From positions 1 through 64,000 of the forward strand of contig JAFLEI010000001.1 of the NCBI GenBank assembly GCA_017301975.1: a stretch of DNA of 64,000 nucleotides, given 5' to 3'. How positions within the stretch are numbered: position 1 is the first letter of the stretch; each line of letters begins with the position of its first letter. A program made the position numbers and the translations under genes. Positions 25,818-34,576 of this stretch are shown piece by piece. The stretch is from Verrucomicrobiota bacterium (GTDB lineage Bacteria; Verrucomicrobiota; Verrucomicrobiia; Verrucomicrobiales; Verrucomicrobiaceae). The notes beneath the pieces are model-generated. The model had not been told where the DNA came from. It ran no database searches and worked only from the letters and a program-made list of their open reading frames with translations.

Positions 25818-27302
25818 TCAGAACCCCACCACGTAAAAGTGCTGGTAGGAGACCTGCTCGGCTTCGGGCAGGGTGATCCAGCGCTCCTTGTAGCGCTCGC
25901 CCCAGCTGTCGCTGAAGGCGATCTCGTTGGTGTCCTTGTTGTAGCCGATGATGAGGACGATGTGGGCGGTTTCCTTGTCCTTGGGCAGGGAGTTGCTGGC
26001 GGATTCCGCCGTGACCTTGGTTTTCCAGGCGGACCAGTCGGTGATGTTTTTGCGGTCCTTGGTGCGCTGGTTGGCGGTCTCGTTGAACTTGTTCGTGCTG
26101 CAGAGGGTCCACATGAGGGGCACGCCTTTGTCGATGTATTTGGCGATTTCCTTGAGCTTGAGCTCGCTTTTCCAGGAGTCGAAGGAGCGGCGCTTGTTGC
26201 GGATCTGGGGGGCGATGCCCTCCAGCAGCGCGTCCACATTGGTGCCGCCGCCGAAGCCGGAATTGCCGGCATTGGCGAGGATGTACATGTCCGCCGGGAC
26301 GCCGAGGTAGCGCATGGCGCGTTCAGCGGTGGCGGGGGCGCAGTAGCCTTTGGGGCCCTGGTCCACCATGGGGATGTCACCGATGACGACATCGCCGTTC
26401 GGACGCTTTTCAAGATTGGCCAGGGCGCGTGCGCGGATCACCTTGTCGATGGTGTCCTCCACCTTGCCGCCAGCGTCAGCAAAGGCGGTGGTGACGATCT
26501 GCACGCCGACATAAACGCCTTCGGCCTCGGCCAGCAGGATGGAGTGGCCGCGCCAGTCCCAGCGCTGCACGGTGAGGCGGCCGATTTTGTTCGAGCCTTC
26601 GCCAAAGCGTTCTTTTGTGGCGGGGCCAAGCTTCTTGGTGAGCACCTCCGAGATCGCGGCCAGGTCCTTGTCCATGGCGGTTTTCACGATCTTGGCCGCT
26701 TCGGCAGGCGGGGTGTCTTTGTCGAAGTGCATTTCGCCGCTGCCTTTGGCGCTGAAGAGGTCACCTTTGTTGGCAAAGACCAGCGAGAAGCCAGTCACCT
26801 TGTCATTCTCCGCATACATGGCCACGGAGTAGGGATGGGCGCCGAAGAGCTGGTAGTCGTCCTTGGTGTAGGCGCGGTAGCTGCTGGCGGTCTTGGTCTT
26901 GGACTCCTGGGGGATTTTGAGGCGGGCGGCGACTTCCTCGGCTGAGGAGGTCCAGAGCGGAGTTTCGTCAAACAACGGCTGGCCCACGAGTTCATTGACT
27001 GCGGCGGGTTCGAGTTTGTCGTTCGGCCCGGGCTTGAAGGTGTACTTGCCCGGAGCGGCGGCTGCGGCAGGCAGGGCGGCGGATTTGATGTACTGCTGGT
27101 CGGCGGCGGAGAGGGAGGTGATGGCGAAAGTGTACTTTTGTCCGCTGGCCAGTTCGAGGGTCACATTCGGCCCCTCGACACTGAGGAGCCTGGCCTGCAC
27201 CGCCCGGCCCTGCGCGTTGGTAAACGTGCGGACTTCCGACTGCGCAAAGGCGCTGGCAAGAGACAGACCGAGAACGAGAAAAACACTGGTGGCATGCTTC
27301 AT
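25818..27302 (-). CDS. Secreted SHD1-domain and C39-like cysteine peptidase
   Basis: 494 residues starting at MKHATSVFLVLGLSLASAFA, a signal peptide. Residues about 22-75 form an SHD1 domain (RTFTNAQGRAVQARLLSVEG then YTFAITSLSAADQQYI), a module common in Planctomycetes and Verrucomicrobia. The C-terminal part from about 308 is C39-like: Cys321 in GPKGYCAPATAERAM, His447 in AHIVLIIGYN and Asp465 in FSDSWGERYK form the expected triad. C39 peptidases usually cleave leader peptides; exported ones may trim peptides in the periplasm. The central 230 residues have no recognised family. Confidence 0.85.
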   Translation of the reverse strand: MKHATSVFLVLGLSLASAFAQSEVRTFTNAQGRAVQARLLSVEGPNVTLELASGQKYTFAITSLSAADQQYIKSAALPAAAAAPGKYTFKPGPNDKLEPAAVNELVGQPLFDETPLWTSSAEEVAARLKIPQESKTKTASSYRAYTKDDYQLFGAHPYSVAMYAENDKVTGFSLVFANKGDLFSAKGSGEMHFDKDTPPAEAAKIVKTAMDKDLAAISEVLTKKLGPATKERFGEGSNKIGRLTVQRWDWRGHSILLAEAEGVYVGVQIVTTAFADAGGKVEDTIDKVIRARALANLEKRPNGDVVIGDIPMVDQGPKGYCAPATAERAMRYLGVPADMYILANAGNSGFGGGTNVDALLEGIAPQIRNKRRSFDSWKSELKLKEIAKYIDKGVPLMWTLCSTNKFNETANQRTKDRKNITDWSAWKTKVTAESASNSLPKDKETAHIVLIIGYNKDTNEIAFSDSWGERYKERWITLPEAEQVSYQHFYVVGF

Positions 27303-27357
27303 GGTGATGCTTTTAACGCATCCGCCCGTGAAGGTGTTAGTGTTTTTTAGGCGCGGC

Positions 27358-28692
27358 TCAAATCCACGTCCCAGAGGGGATGATGGCGTCTTTTGGAATG
27401 CAGATGATGCCGTCGCGGATGTAGAAGTTTTCGCCGTCCATGTTGTCCGGCTTGCCTTCGGGGGTGATGACCACGTTGTCGCCGATGTGGACGTTTTTGT
27501 CGATGATGGCGCGTTCGATGCGGCAGTTGCGGCCGATGCCGGGAGGGGGGCGGCTGGGGTCCGTGCCGACGGCACCGGCATAGTAGTCCGCGCCCATGAT
27601 GATGCAGTCGCGGATAGTGGTGCCCGGCTCGATCTTGGCGCGCAGGCCGATGACGGCGGTCTCGATGTGGGCGTCTGTGAGCACGCTGCCGTCGGCGATC
27701 AGGGCACCACGAATGGTGGCGCCGTTGATCTTGGTGGCCGGCAGGAAGCGGGCGTGGGTGAAGATGGGCGCGGAGCTTTCGAAGAAGTCAAACTGGGGCA
27801 CCAGACGGCAGAGGTCGAGGTTGGCGTCGAAGAAGTTGCGGATGGTGCCGATGTCCTCCCAGTAGCCCTGGAAGTTGTAGTTGTGGACGCGCTTGTTCTG
27901 GATGGCGTTCGGGATGATGTGCTTGCCGAAGTCATTGAGCGTGTTGTCGAGGCATTCGATGAGCACATCCCGATGGAAGAGGTAGATGCCCATGGAGGCC
28001 TGGAAGCGTGCTTCGGTGGGATCAATGCCCAGCGACTTCAGGGTGGCGGGCGGGATACGCAGCTTGTCGAGCACGGCGGGATCCTTGGGCTTTTCCACAA
28101 ACTCGTAGATGCGGCCGTTTTCATCCGAATGCATGATGCCAAAGGATGTGGCGGCCTCGGCATCCACCGGGATGGTGGCGATGGTGATGTCCGCATTGGT
28201 GGCGACATGCTGGCGCATGAGGCTGCGGTAGTCCATGCGGTAGAGCTGGTCACCGCTGAGGATGAGGTAATAGTCGTAGTCGCCTTCGAGGAAGTAGCGC
28301 AGGTTCTGCCGCACGGCGTCGGCGGTGCCCTGGTACCAGCGTTCACCTTCGGGGGTTTGCTGGGCCGCGAGGACCTCGACAAAGCCGCGGGTGAACTGGT
28401 CAAAGCGGTAGGTGCGGGCGAGGTGGCGGTTGAGGGAGGCGCTGTTGTACTGCGTGAGCACATACACCTGGCGCAGGCCGGAATTGATGCAGTTGCTGAT
28501 GGGGATGTCCACGATGCGGTACTTGCCCGCGAGCGGCACGGCGGGCTTGGCGCGGTTCTCCGTCAGAGGGAAAAGCCGGGTGCCTGCTCCACCTCCCATG
28601 ACGATGGCCAACGTATTGCGGCGTAAGAGAGTGTCTGCTTCGATATGGACTTTGGAGGAAGACGGTGCCTGTACGATGGGTGGGGTGCTCAT
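27358..28692 (-). CDS. glgC: Glucose-1-phosphate adenylyltransferase
   Basis: 444 residues from MSTPPIVQAPSSSK. It makes ADP-glucose for glycogen synthesis or for the GlgE route via maltose-1-phosphate. Seen: the nucleotide-binding AIVMGGGAGTRLFPLT, AKPAVPLAGKYRIVDIPISNC, YQGTADAVRQN, SGDQLYRMDY, and a left-handed beta-helix C-terminus with regular Ile/Val repeats (HIETAVIGLRAKIEPGTTI). The glgE gene at 48668 lies in the same window, but on a distant segment. The divergent upstream gene starts 125 bases away. Confidence 0.97.
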   Translation of the reverse strand: MSTPPIVQAPSSSKVHIEADTLLRRNTLAIVMGGGAGTRLFPLTENRAKPAVPLAGKYRIVDIPISNCINSGLRQVYVLTQYNSASLNRHLARTYRFDQFTRGFVEVLAAQQTPEGERWYQGTADAVRQNLRYFLEGDYDYYLILSGDQLYRMDYRSLMRQHVATNADITIATIPVDAEAATSFGIMHSDENGRIYEFVEKPKDPAVLDKLRIPPATLKSLGIDPTEARFQASMGIYLFHRDVLIECLDNTLNDFGKHIIPNAIQNKRVHNYNFQGYWEDIGTIRNFFDANLDLCRLVPQFDFFESSAPIFTHARFLPATKINGATIRGALIADGSVLTDAHIETAVIGLRAKIEPGTTIRDCIIMGADYYAGAVGTDPSRPPPGIGRNCRIERAIIDKNVHIGDNVVITPEGKPDNMDGENFYIRDGIICIPKDAIIPSGTWI

Positions 28693-28817
28693 GGTCCGAA
28701 GTTGGTTGGCATTAATTCTCTGCAACAAGGGAAACAAGCAAGCGTTATCCCTGTCCAAATCTTGCGGGCAGACGCGCCTCGCGAGCGATTCCATTCTTAT
28801 CAACTTCATCCAACCTC

Positions 28818-29783
28818 ATGTCCACCCCGGTATTTCGTTCCTCCCTCATTATCAGCGTCTCCCTGATGGCGGCCTCAGCTCATGCGGCCGTCAACTTTGA
28901 AAAGGACCTTCTTCCCGCCATTACTAAGAAATGCATGGACTGCCACAAGGCCCCCCATGTGGAAAACGGCCAGAAGAAGGAGCCCAAGGCCGGCCTGCGG
29001 CTGGATGCCTCCTGGGCCATTCTCAAAGGCAGTGAAAACGGCCCGGTGCTCACCCCCGGCGCTCCGGACAAGAGCGGCATCTATGAGTCCGTGACGCTGC
29101 CGAAAGACGACGACGGCCACATGCCCTCCAAGGGCGAAGATTTGACCAAGGAAGAAATCGCCCTGCTCAAGACGTGGATCGAGGAAGGCGCGAACTTCGG
29201 CGGCTGGGTGGGCAGCGTGGAAGGCATGCCCGCCGGCGCGATGACGGAATCTGCAAAGCCCTACAAGCCGCGCCCGCATGACCTGTTTTATGCCGCCCTG
29301 GAGAAAGAGGTGAAACCCCTCTCGGACGAGGTGCTGGCGAAGGCGAAAGCCGCCGGCGCCCAGGTGTCTGCGGTCAAGGTGGACAGCCCGCTGGTGCGGG
29401 TGGATTTCCTCACCGGAGTCTCGAAGTGCGATGACGCGAAAGTCGCCGCGATTCTGCCGCTCAAGGAAAACATCGTGCAGCTTGATCTGGGGCGCACCAT
29501 CATCACGGACGGGGCCTTGAAGACCCTTTCCCAGATGCCGCGCCTGGTGGTGCTGGACCTGCGTCAGACCAAGATCACTGACGCGGGCCTGGAATCCCTC
29601 ACCGGCCTGAAGAAGCTGGAGTCGCTCAATCTCTACGGCACGGAGGTCACGGATGCCGGACTCAAGCACCTGGAAAAGATCAAGAGCCTCAAAAATGTCC
29701 ATCTCTGGCAGTCCAAGGCCACCAAGCCCGGCGTAAAACAGCTCAACGCCGCCATCCCCGGCCTCAAAGCCAGCATCGAATAA
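28818..29783 (+). CDS. Planctomycete-type cytochrome c domain plus leucine-rich repeats
   Basis: 321 residues, signal peptide to about AHA (22). The PSCyt1-type heme site is CMDCH at 39-43, with LRLDASWAILKG and a tail LTKEEIALLKTWIEEGANF typical of this domain. After a linker come three to four leucine-rich repeats of the ribonuclease-inhibitor type (ITDAGLESLTGLKKLESLNL). Such proteins are thought to sit in the periplasm. Electron transfer or protein binding are both possible. Confidence 0.88.
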   Translation: MSTPVFRSSLIISVSLMAASAHAAVNFEKDLLPAITKKCMDCHKAPHVENGQKKEPKAGLRLDASWAILKGSENGPVLTPGAPDKSGIYESVTLPKDDDGHMPSKGEDLTKEEIALLKTWIEEGANFGGWVGSVEGMPAGAMTESAKPYKPRPHDLFYAALEKEVKPLSDEVLAKAKAAGAQVSAVKVDSPLVRVDFLTGVSKCDDAKVAAILPLKENIVQLDLGRTIITDGALKTLSQMPRLVVLDLRQTKITDAGLESLTGLKKLESLNLYGTEVTDAGLKHLEKIKSLKNVHLWQSKATKPGVKQLNAAIPGLKASIE

Positions 29784-29805
29784 CTCAGCCCAACCGTAGT
29801 CCCTC

Positions 29806-30336
29806 ATGAAAACCCGCCACTTCCTCCTCGCCACCATGTCCATGCTCAGCGCCCTCTTTGGAACCGCCTCCGCCAGTGAAGGCGAAAAGGTCAGCTACCC
29901 CGCCCCGGCGGTCTCCGGCGTCAACCAAGATGGTGTCACGGTGAACTTCGCCGATGTGTACAAGAAGGGGCCGACGGTGGTCTTCTTCTATCCGAAGGCG
30001 GACACTCCCGGCTGCACCAAGCAGGCCTGCTCCCTGCGTGACGCCTTTGCCGACCTCTCCAAGGAAGGCGTGCAGGTGCTCGGCGTGAGCTTTGACAAGG
30101 CGGAGGCGCAGAAGGCGTTCAAAGACAAGTTCACGCTGCCCTACGACCTGATCGCCGATCCTGATGGCAAGATCGTCGAGGCCTTCAAGGTCGAGAAAAT
30201 GGCCAAAGGCCTGCTCTCGCTCGCCAAGCGGAGCTGCTTCCTCATCAAGGACGGCAAGGTCGTCTGGCAGGATTACAAAGCTTCCACCGACCAGCAGGCC
30301 GCCGACATCAAGCGGGTGCTGGCAGAGGTGAAGTAG
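29806..30336 (+). CDS. Exported peroxiredoxin (BCP/PrxQ type)
   Basis: 176 residues with a signal peptide (MKTRHFLLATMSMLSALFGTASA). The peroxidatic Cys70 and resolving Cys75 sit in KADTPGCTKQACSLRD, the Cx4C arrangement of BCP/PrxQ. It reduces peroxides with thioredoxin-type donors. Export is less usual for this subfamily and suggests periplasmic peroxide defence. It follows the cytochrome-LRR gene by 22 bases and is ended by a strong terminator at 30367. Confidence 0.92.
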   Translation: MKTRHFLLATMSMLSALFGTASASEGEKVSYPAPAVSGVNQDGVTVNFADVYKKGPTVVFFYPKADTPGCTKQACSLRDAFADLSKEGVQVLGVSFDKAEAQKAFKDKFTLPYDLIADPDGKIVEAFKVEKMAKGLLSLAKRSCFLIKDGKVVWQDYKASTDQQAADIKRVLAEVK

Positions 30337-30366
30337 TTTCGGTATTGATGGTGTTGTTTGGTGCAG

Positions 30367-30401
30367 GCCGGGGATCGGGAACGATCCCCGGCTTTGCTTT
30401 T
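30367..30401 (+). terminator. Rho-independent terminator after the peroxiredoxin gene
   Basis: An exact 11-base stem, gccggggatcg with cgatccccggc, around a ggaa loop, followed by tttgctttt. It lies 30 bases after the peroxiredoxin stop and is the clearest terminator in the window. Confidence 0.85.
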
Positions 30402-30444
30402 GAGACTTTGATGCCCGCACCTTCCCGCAGGCGTATCCTCTGCC

Positions 30445-31869
30445 ATGAAAACGCGCACGGAAACAGACAGCATGGGCGGGATGTCCGTGCCGGCGGAGGC
30501 GCTGTATGGCGCGAGCACCCAGCGAGCGGTGCTCAATTTTCCGGTCAGCGGGCGCGGTGTGCCGCTGCCGGTGATCCATGCCTACGGCCTCATCAAGTGG
30601 GCGGCGGCGCGTGTGCATCTTGAGCTGGGATTGCTGCCGGAGGACAAGGCAGCGCTCATCGAACAGGCGGCCCTGGAGGTGGCGGAGGGGCGGCATGATG
30701 CGCATTTCGTGATCGACATCTATCAGACGGGCTCCGGCACGAGCACGAACATGAATGTGAACGAGGTGGTTTCAAACCGTGCCTGCCAGATCGCGGGGAG
30801 GCCGCTGGGTGCGAAGGAGCCCGTGCATCCGAATGACCATGTGAACATGGGGCAGTCGAGCAACGACACCTTTCCCACGGCGGTGCACATCGCCGTGGCG
30901 CAGGAGCTGAGCCGGAGGCTGGTCCCCGCGCTGGAAACGCTGCAGCAGGCGCTGGCGTCCAAGGCGGAGGAGTTTTGGGACGTGCTCAAGATTGGCCGAA
31001 CGCACCTGATGGACGCCACGCCTGTGCGCCTGGGGCAGGAGTTCAAGGGGTATGCGCGGCAGGCGGAGCTGGCCGTCTCCCGCATGCACACGGCGCTCAG
31101 CGCCATCCTGGAACTGCCGCTGGGCGGCACGGCGGTCGGCACAGGGTTGAACAGCCATCCGGAGATGCCTGGGCGGGCCATCGCACTGCTGGCCGAAAAG
31201 ACCGGGCTGCCGTTTCGCGAGGCACAGGATCATTTCGAGGCGCAGGCCGCGAAGGACGGCCTGGTGGAGGTCAGCGGCCAGATCAAGACTGTGGCCACCA
31301 GCCTGTTCAAGATTGCCAATGATCTGCGCTGGCTTAGCTCCGGCCCGCAGTGCGCCATCGGCGAGATCAGCCTGCCCGCCACGCAGCCCGGCAGCTCCAT
31401 CATGCCCGGCAAGGTGAACCCCGTGATGTGCGAGAGCCTCATGCAAGTCTGCGCACGGGTCATGGGGAATGACAGCACCGTGACCTGGTGCGCCGCGAAT
31501 GGAAATCTGGAGCTCAACGTCATGATGCCCGCGCTCGCCGCCGCGCTGCTGGAAAGCATCGATCTGCTCGCCAATGCGACCACGCTCCTCAGCACGCGCT
31601 GTGTGGACGGCATCGTGGCCAACCGGGAGCGCTGCACGAGTTTCATTGAACACAGCCTCGCCATGGTCACCGGCCTGAATTCCAAGATCGGCTATGACAA
31701 GGCGGCTCAAATAGCCAAGCTCAGCGCCAAAACCGGAACATCGGTGAGAGAACTCTGCCTGGAGCGGCTTGCAGAACTCGGCCTCACGAAAGCGGAGCTG
31801 AATGAAGCGCTGGACCCCGCGCGGATGACGCAGCCGGATGCCGGCATGGTGGGTGGTGGCGGAGGGTAG
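30445..31869 (+). CDS. fumC: Fumarate hydratase class II
   Basis: 474 residues. Converts fumarate and malate in the citric acid cycle. Seen: MGQSSNDTFPTAVH, the signature GSSIMPGKVNPVMCE, and the N-terminal RTETDSMGGMSVPAEALYGAST. Length fits. A Gly-rich C-terminal end (GMVGGGGG) is unusual but short. It runs into the minus-strand UspA gene with 9 bases between stops. Confidence 0.97.
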   Translation: MKTRTETDSMGGMSVPAEALYGASTQRAVLNFPVSGRGVPLPVIHAYGLIKWAAARVHLELGLLPEDKAALIEQAALEVAEGRHDAHFVIDIYQTGSGTSTNMNVNEVVSNRACQIAGRPLGAKEPVHPNDHVNMGQSSNDTFPTAVHIAVAQELSRRLVPALETLQQALASKAEEFWDVLKIGRTHLMDATPVRLGQEFKGYARQAELAVSRMHTALSAILELPLGGTAVGTGLNSHPEMPGRAIALLAEKTGLPFREAQDHFEAQAAKDGLVEVSGQIKTVATSLFKIANDLRWLSSGPQCAIGEISLPATQPGSSIMPGKVNPVMCESLMQVCARVMGNDSTVTWCAANGNLELNVMMPALAAALLESIDLLANATTLLSTRCVDGIVANRERCTSFIEHSLAMVTGLNSKIGYDKAAQIAKLSAKTGTSVRELCLERLAELGLTKAELNEALDPARMTQPDAGMVGGGGG

Positions 31870-31878
31870 GCACCCCGG

Positions 31879-32400
31879 TTACAGTGGGATCGGGACTCCG
31901 CCGATGGTGCCGATGGCTTCATCTGTCTCGGCTCGCCGTGATTTTTTGGCGGCTGCCTTGACCAGGTGGGTCGGCGGTACAGGCACGCTGGGGATGACGA
32001 GCACAGGGCGGCTGGCGTGCTTGATGATGCCTTCCGTGACGCTGCCGACGATCAGATGATACAGCGCGCCGTGACCATGGGAGCCCATGATGATGACTGC
32101 GGGATCGAGGCTGGCAATCAGGTCCAGCAGGGTCTCCAGCAGCAGGCCGCCATGAAGTTGCACTGTGGCGCTGACGCCATGCTCGATGAGGGTGTCGCGC
32201 ATGACGAAGAGCTGCTGCTGCCTGAGCTTGAACACATCCGGCGGGACGGCGGGGGGCTCGAAATCCACGACCAGCGGCTCCGGTGGCACGACGTGGATGA
32301 GAACCACGTCCGCGCCGAAGGCCTTGGCGTGCTCTTCGGCCTGCTGGAGGATCGTCTGGCTGACGTCGGAAAAATCAATGAGGGCAAGAATGGGTTTCAT
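31879..32400 (-). CDS. Universal stress protein (UspA family)
   Basis: 173 residues from MKPILALIDFSDVSQ; an upstream in-frame start was rejected as no conserved sequence precedes it. The ATP-binding end GSHGHGALYHLIVGSVTEG..ASRPVLVIP matches the Gx2Gx9G(S/T) motif of ATP-binding USPs. Cytoplasmic stress protein of uncertain task. The C-terminal tail (KAAAKKSRRAETDEA) is charged. Confidence 0.93.
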   Translation of the reverse strand: MKPILALIDFSDVSQTILQQAEEHAKAFGADVVLIHVVPPEPLVVDFEPPAVPPDVFKLRQQQLFVMRDTLIEHGVSATVQLHGGLLLETLLDLIASLDPAVIIMGSHGHGALYHLIVGSVTEGIIKHASRPVLVIPSVPVPPTHLVKAAAKKSRRAETDEAIGTIGGVPIPL

Positions 32401-32508
32401 GGCGTGAAAGGGGGTGGGTTGGTGCGCCTTGCAGCCCCATGAAAAGATACGCATTCCGCCCCGCGGCGGGCGGGGTGAACTGCGCTGCGCGGCGACAGAC
32501 GGCGACTG

Positions 32509-32961
32509 TCAGGTCTGCCACCACATCAGGCTCGTCTGTTGCGGCTTGAGCGTGGCGAGGGTCTGATAGGGCCGGCTGGAGAGAACGGCCCGCTCAAATT
32601 CCCCCAGTTCGGTGGGCAGGCTGCACTGGCAGACGCCGGGCTCCAGCGCCAGCAGGGCCGGATCGGCGGGATAGGTCAGGGTGAGAGAGAGCTGGCTCAT
32701 GCCGTCTTCATCCTCGTCTCCGGGTTCGATGAAATGGCGGGCAATCTCGAGCTGGAAGGTTTTTTCACCGCCTTGGGTGTTCACGCCCCACTGGCACTGC
32801 AGGGTGTCGCCCTCCTCATCCAGGATGCAGTCCTCCGCCCGCACATTGCGGTAGAATTCCTCCATTTGCGCCAAGGCGGCAGGGGCATCCAGTTCCTCCA
32901 CCGTCTTTCCTGTGGCGGAGACGGCGGCCTCAAAGGTGGTGGCTGATTCGGCGGGGTGCAT
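32509..32961 (-). CDS. Hypothetical protein, 150 residues
   Basis: No signal peptide or membrane segment. Acidic, with a helical N-terminal third and a beta-rich middle (TFQLEIARHFIEPGDEDEDGMSQLSLTLTY). Not recognised. It is divergent from the next gene and separated from the UspA gene by 108 bases that include a small GC-rich hairpin near 32460. Low-level homologues in relatives would be needed to fix the start. Confidence 0.55.
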   Translation of the reverse strand: MHPAESATTFEAAVSATGKTVEELDAPAALAQMEEFYRNVRAEDCILDEEGDTLQCQWGVNTQGGEKTFQLEIARHFIEPGDEDEDGMSQLSLTLTYPADPALLALEPGVCQCSLPTELGEFERAVLSSRPYQTLATLKPQQTSLMWWQT

Positions 32962-33095
32962 GGCTTCATCGGTACATCGTCATGCGATCTTGTTCCGGAG
33001 GTATGGAAAAACGGCGGCGAATGCGGGGGCGGCGGGCGGAATACGAGGCATTTTTTTATCGCCTTTCCACAGGGCATCCCTCAGCATGCGCGGGA

Positions 33096-33533
33096 ATGAA
33101 CTCCTCACCCTACCCCATCCTCGTGCTGGCGCTGTTGGGGCTCGTGGCGTCGCTGATCACGCTCGTCACCGTGTTTCGGGTGCGGCGCGTGGCGCTGAAG
33201 CTGCTCCTGCTGCTGATCTCCCTGCTGGCGCTGGCGCCCACGGGGCTGGTGCTGGTGACGATGTTTCCTGAGTGGGTGGATGCGCGCTTTCGCAGCTACA
33301 AGACTTTTTATGAAGGCATACAGCCGGGCATGACGAAGGCGGAGATCATGGCCTGGGAGGCCCAGATCTACCCGGAAGGCGGGCCCCGGCAAAGACCCCA
33401 GATCATCGTCGAGGATGAGACAAGCCTGAGTTTCTTCATGCACCCGGAGCACTCCACGGACCCCAACTGCGAAGGCATCCTGCTGGTCTTTGAAAACGGA
33501 AAGCTGAAGGCCAAAACCTATTCACCTGACTGA
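33096..33533 (+). CDS. Hypothetical membrane protein
   Basis: 145 residues from MNSSPYPILVLALLG. Two hydrophobic segments (about 7-25 and 35-55) precede a soluble C-terminal part with YEGIQPGMTKAEIMAWEAQ, reminiscent of the short SmpA/BamE-like pattern in which a GM-T-x-x-x helix follows a turn. The assignment is weak. An earlier in-frame ATG at 32982 would add a basic tail with no support. It ends six bases before the alpha/beta hydrolase gene. Confidence 0.6.
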   Translation: MNSSPYPILVLALLGLVASLITLVTVFRVRRVALKLLLLLISLLALAPTGLVLVTMFPEWVDARFRSYKTFYEGIQPGMTKAEIMAWEAQIYPEGGPRQRPQIIVEDETSLSFFMHPEHSTDPNCEGILLVFENGKLKAKTYSPD

Positions 33534-33539
33534 CACCCC

Positions 33540-34385
33540 ATGCCCCTCTGGAAGCGCCTGCTGCGGCTGACCGCCGTCCTCGTCTTCACGCCTGTGATCT
33601 TTTTGCTGAGCTCCCAGGCCCGCCTGATCTACCACCCCGCTCCCTACGGGGCAGAGTACGAAACCATGCTGCAGAGCGCCCACGGGGAGCGCCTGCGCTT
33701 TGAGACCTCCCAAGGCCACCAGACGGCCTTTTACATCCCCCCGAGGGTGGCCGGCACCGGCCTGCCGGACACGGTCTGGGTGTGCTTCGCGGGGAATGGC
33801 TCGCTGGCACTCGACTGGCTGCGTGAAACCGACCTGTGGAACGACCGCTTCGCCTACCTGCTGGTGGATTACCCGAGCTATGGCGACTGCGAGGGCAGCC
33901 CGAATCCGGCGCGCATCCGTGAGAGCGGCAAGGCGGCGGTGGAGGCGCTGGCGCAGCGGCTGCACACCCCCCTTCCGGAGCTGCGGCCGCATCTGGCCGT
34001 GCTGGGCCATTCCCTGGGCTCTGCAGCAGCGCTGATGGCGGCGGATGATCTGGACATCCGGCGCGGGGTGCTGATGTCCCCCTTTACCACGATGACGGAG
34101 ATGGGGCGCATCGTGCTCGGCTGGCCGTTGTGCCACCTGAACCGGCACCTGTTTGACAACCGCCAGACCCTGGACCACGTGGCCTCCCGACCCGGGGCGC
34201 GGCTGGTGATCTTCCATGGCGCGGAGGATGAAGTGATCCCGGTGCGCATGGGCCGGGAACTGGCGGCGGCCCACCCGCAGGTGGTGAGGTTTCGTGAGGT
34301 GCCAGGCGGCCTGCACAATGATCTTTTGGACCTGGTTTCGCCCGAGATCGGCTGGGCGATGGCGGAACTGGTGAATGAGAAATGA
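33540..34385 (+). CDS. Alpha/beta hydrolase with N-terminal membrane segment
   Basis: 281 residues. One hydrophobic segment at 10-26 then an alpha/beta hydrolase: oxyanion region VCFAGNGSLALD, nucleophile elbow GHSLGS, acid AEDEVIPVRMG and final His in GGLHNDLLD. It resembles bacterial ABHD17/BEM46-type serine hydrolases, membrane-anchored with a cytosolic or periplasmic domain. The substrate is unknown. Probably co-transcribed with the small membrane gene upstream. Confidence 0.87.
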   Translation: MPLWKRLLRLTAVLVFTPVIFLLSSQARLIYHPAPYGAEYETMLQSAHGERLRFETSQGHQTAFYIPPRVAGTGLPDTVWVCFAGNGSLALDWLRETDLWNDRFAYLLVDYPSYGDCEGSPNPARIRESGKAAVEALAQRLHTPLPELRPHLAVLGHSLGSAAALMAADDLDIRRGVLMSPFTTMTEMGRIVLGWPLCHLNRHLFDNRQTLDHVASRPGARLVIFHGAEDEVIPVRMGRELAAAHPQVVRFREVPGGLHNDLLDLVSPEIGWAMAELVNEK

Positions 34386-34486
34386 CGAAGGGCGAAGGAC
34401 GAAGGGGGGCGGCGAGGCTTCCTCGGTTTTTCCCGCCTGCATTGCTCCATCAGATGGGAGGTTTCAGGAGGCTGCGGCTCGCGGTT

Positions 34487-34513
34487 CATTCGTCATTCTG
34501 CATTCAGCATTCT
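34487..34513 (+). repeat. Dispersed repeat copy (partner of 5597-5623)
   Basis: Begins cattcgtcattctgcattc and agrees with the minus strand of 5597-5623 at 24 of 27 bases. Just upstream, 34380-34405 holds a related degenerate series (atgacgaagggcgaaggac), which overlaps the end of the hydrolase gene. The 190-base gap 34386-34576 contains no gene that I can support. Confidence 0.55.
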
Positions 34514-34576
34514 CCGTTGGTTGCTTTCAGGCGCTGCTGTGCTCTGATGCGCACTCCATCCCCACCTCCAAAGCCC

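Noticed and set aside
25398..26945. Long plus-strand open frame of 515 codons opposite the SHD1-C39 gene
   Set aside because: It is rich in Gly, Val and Ala with no motif, lies antisense to a gene with a full catalytic triad, and reflects GC-rich third positions.
26893..28626. Plus-strand open frame of 577 codons opposite glgC
   Set aside because: Antisense to a clearly conserved gene; the translation has no recognisable domain and repeats like FGGDDHVVADVDVFVDDG are typical of reversed coding DNA.
30367..30401. Considered as part of the REP-like repeat family
   Set aside because: It has a perfect GC stem followed by a T-rich tract directly after a stop codon, which is better explained as an ordinary terminator.
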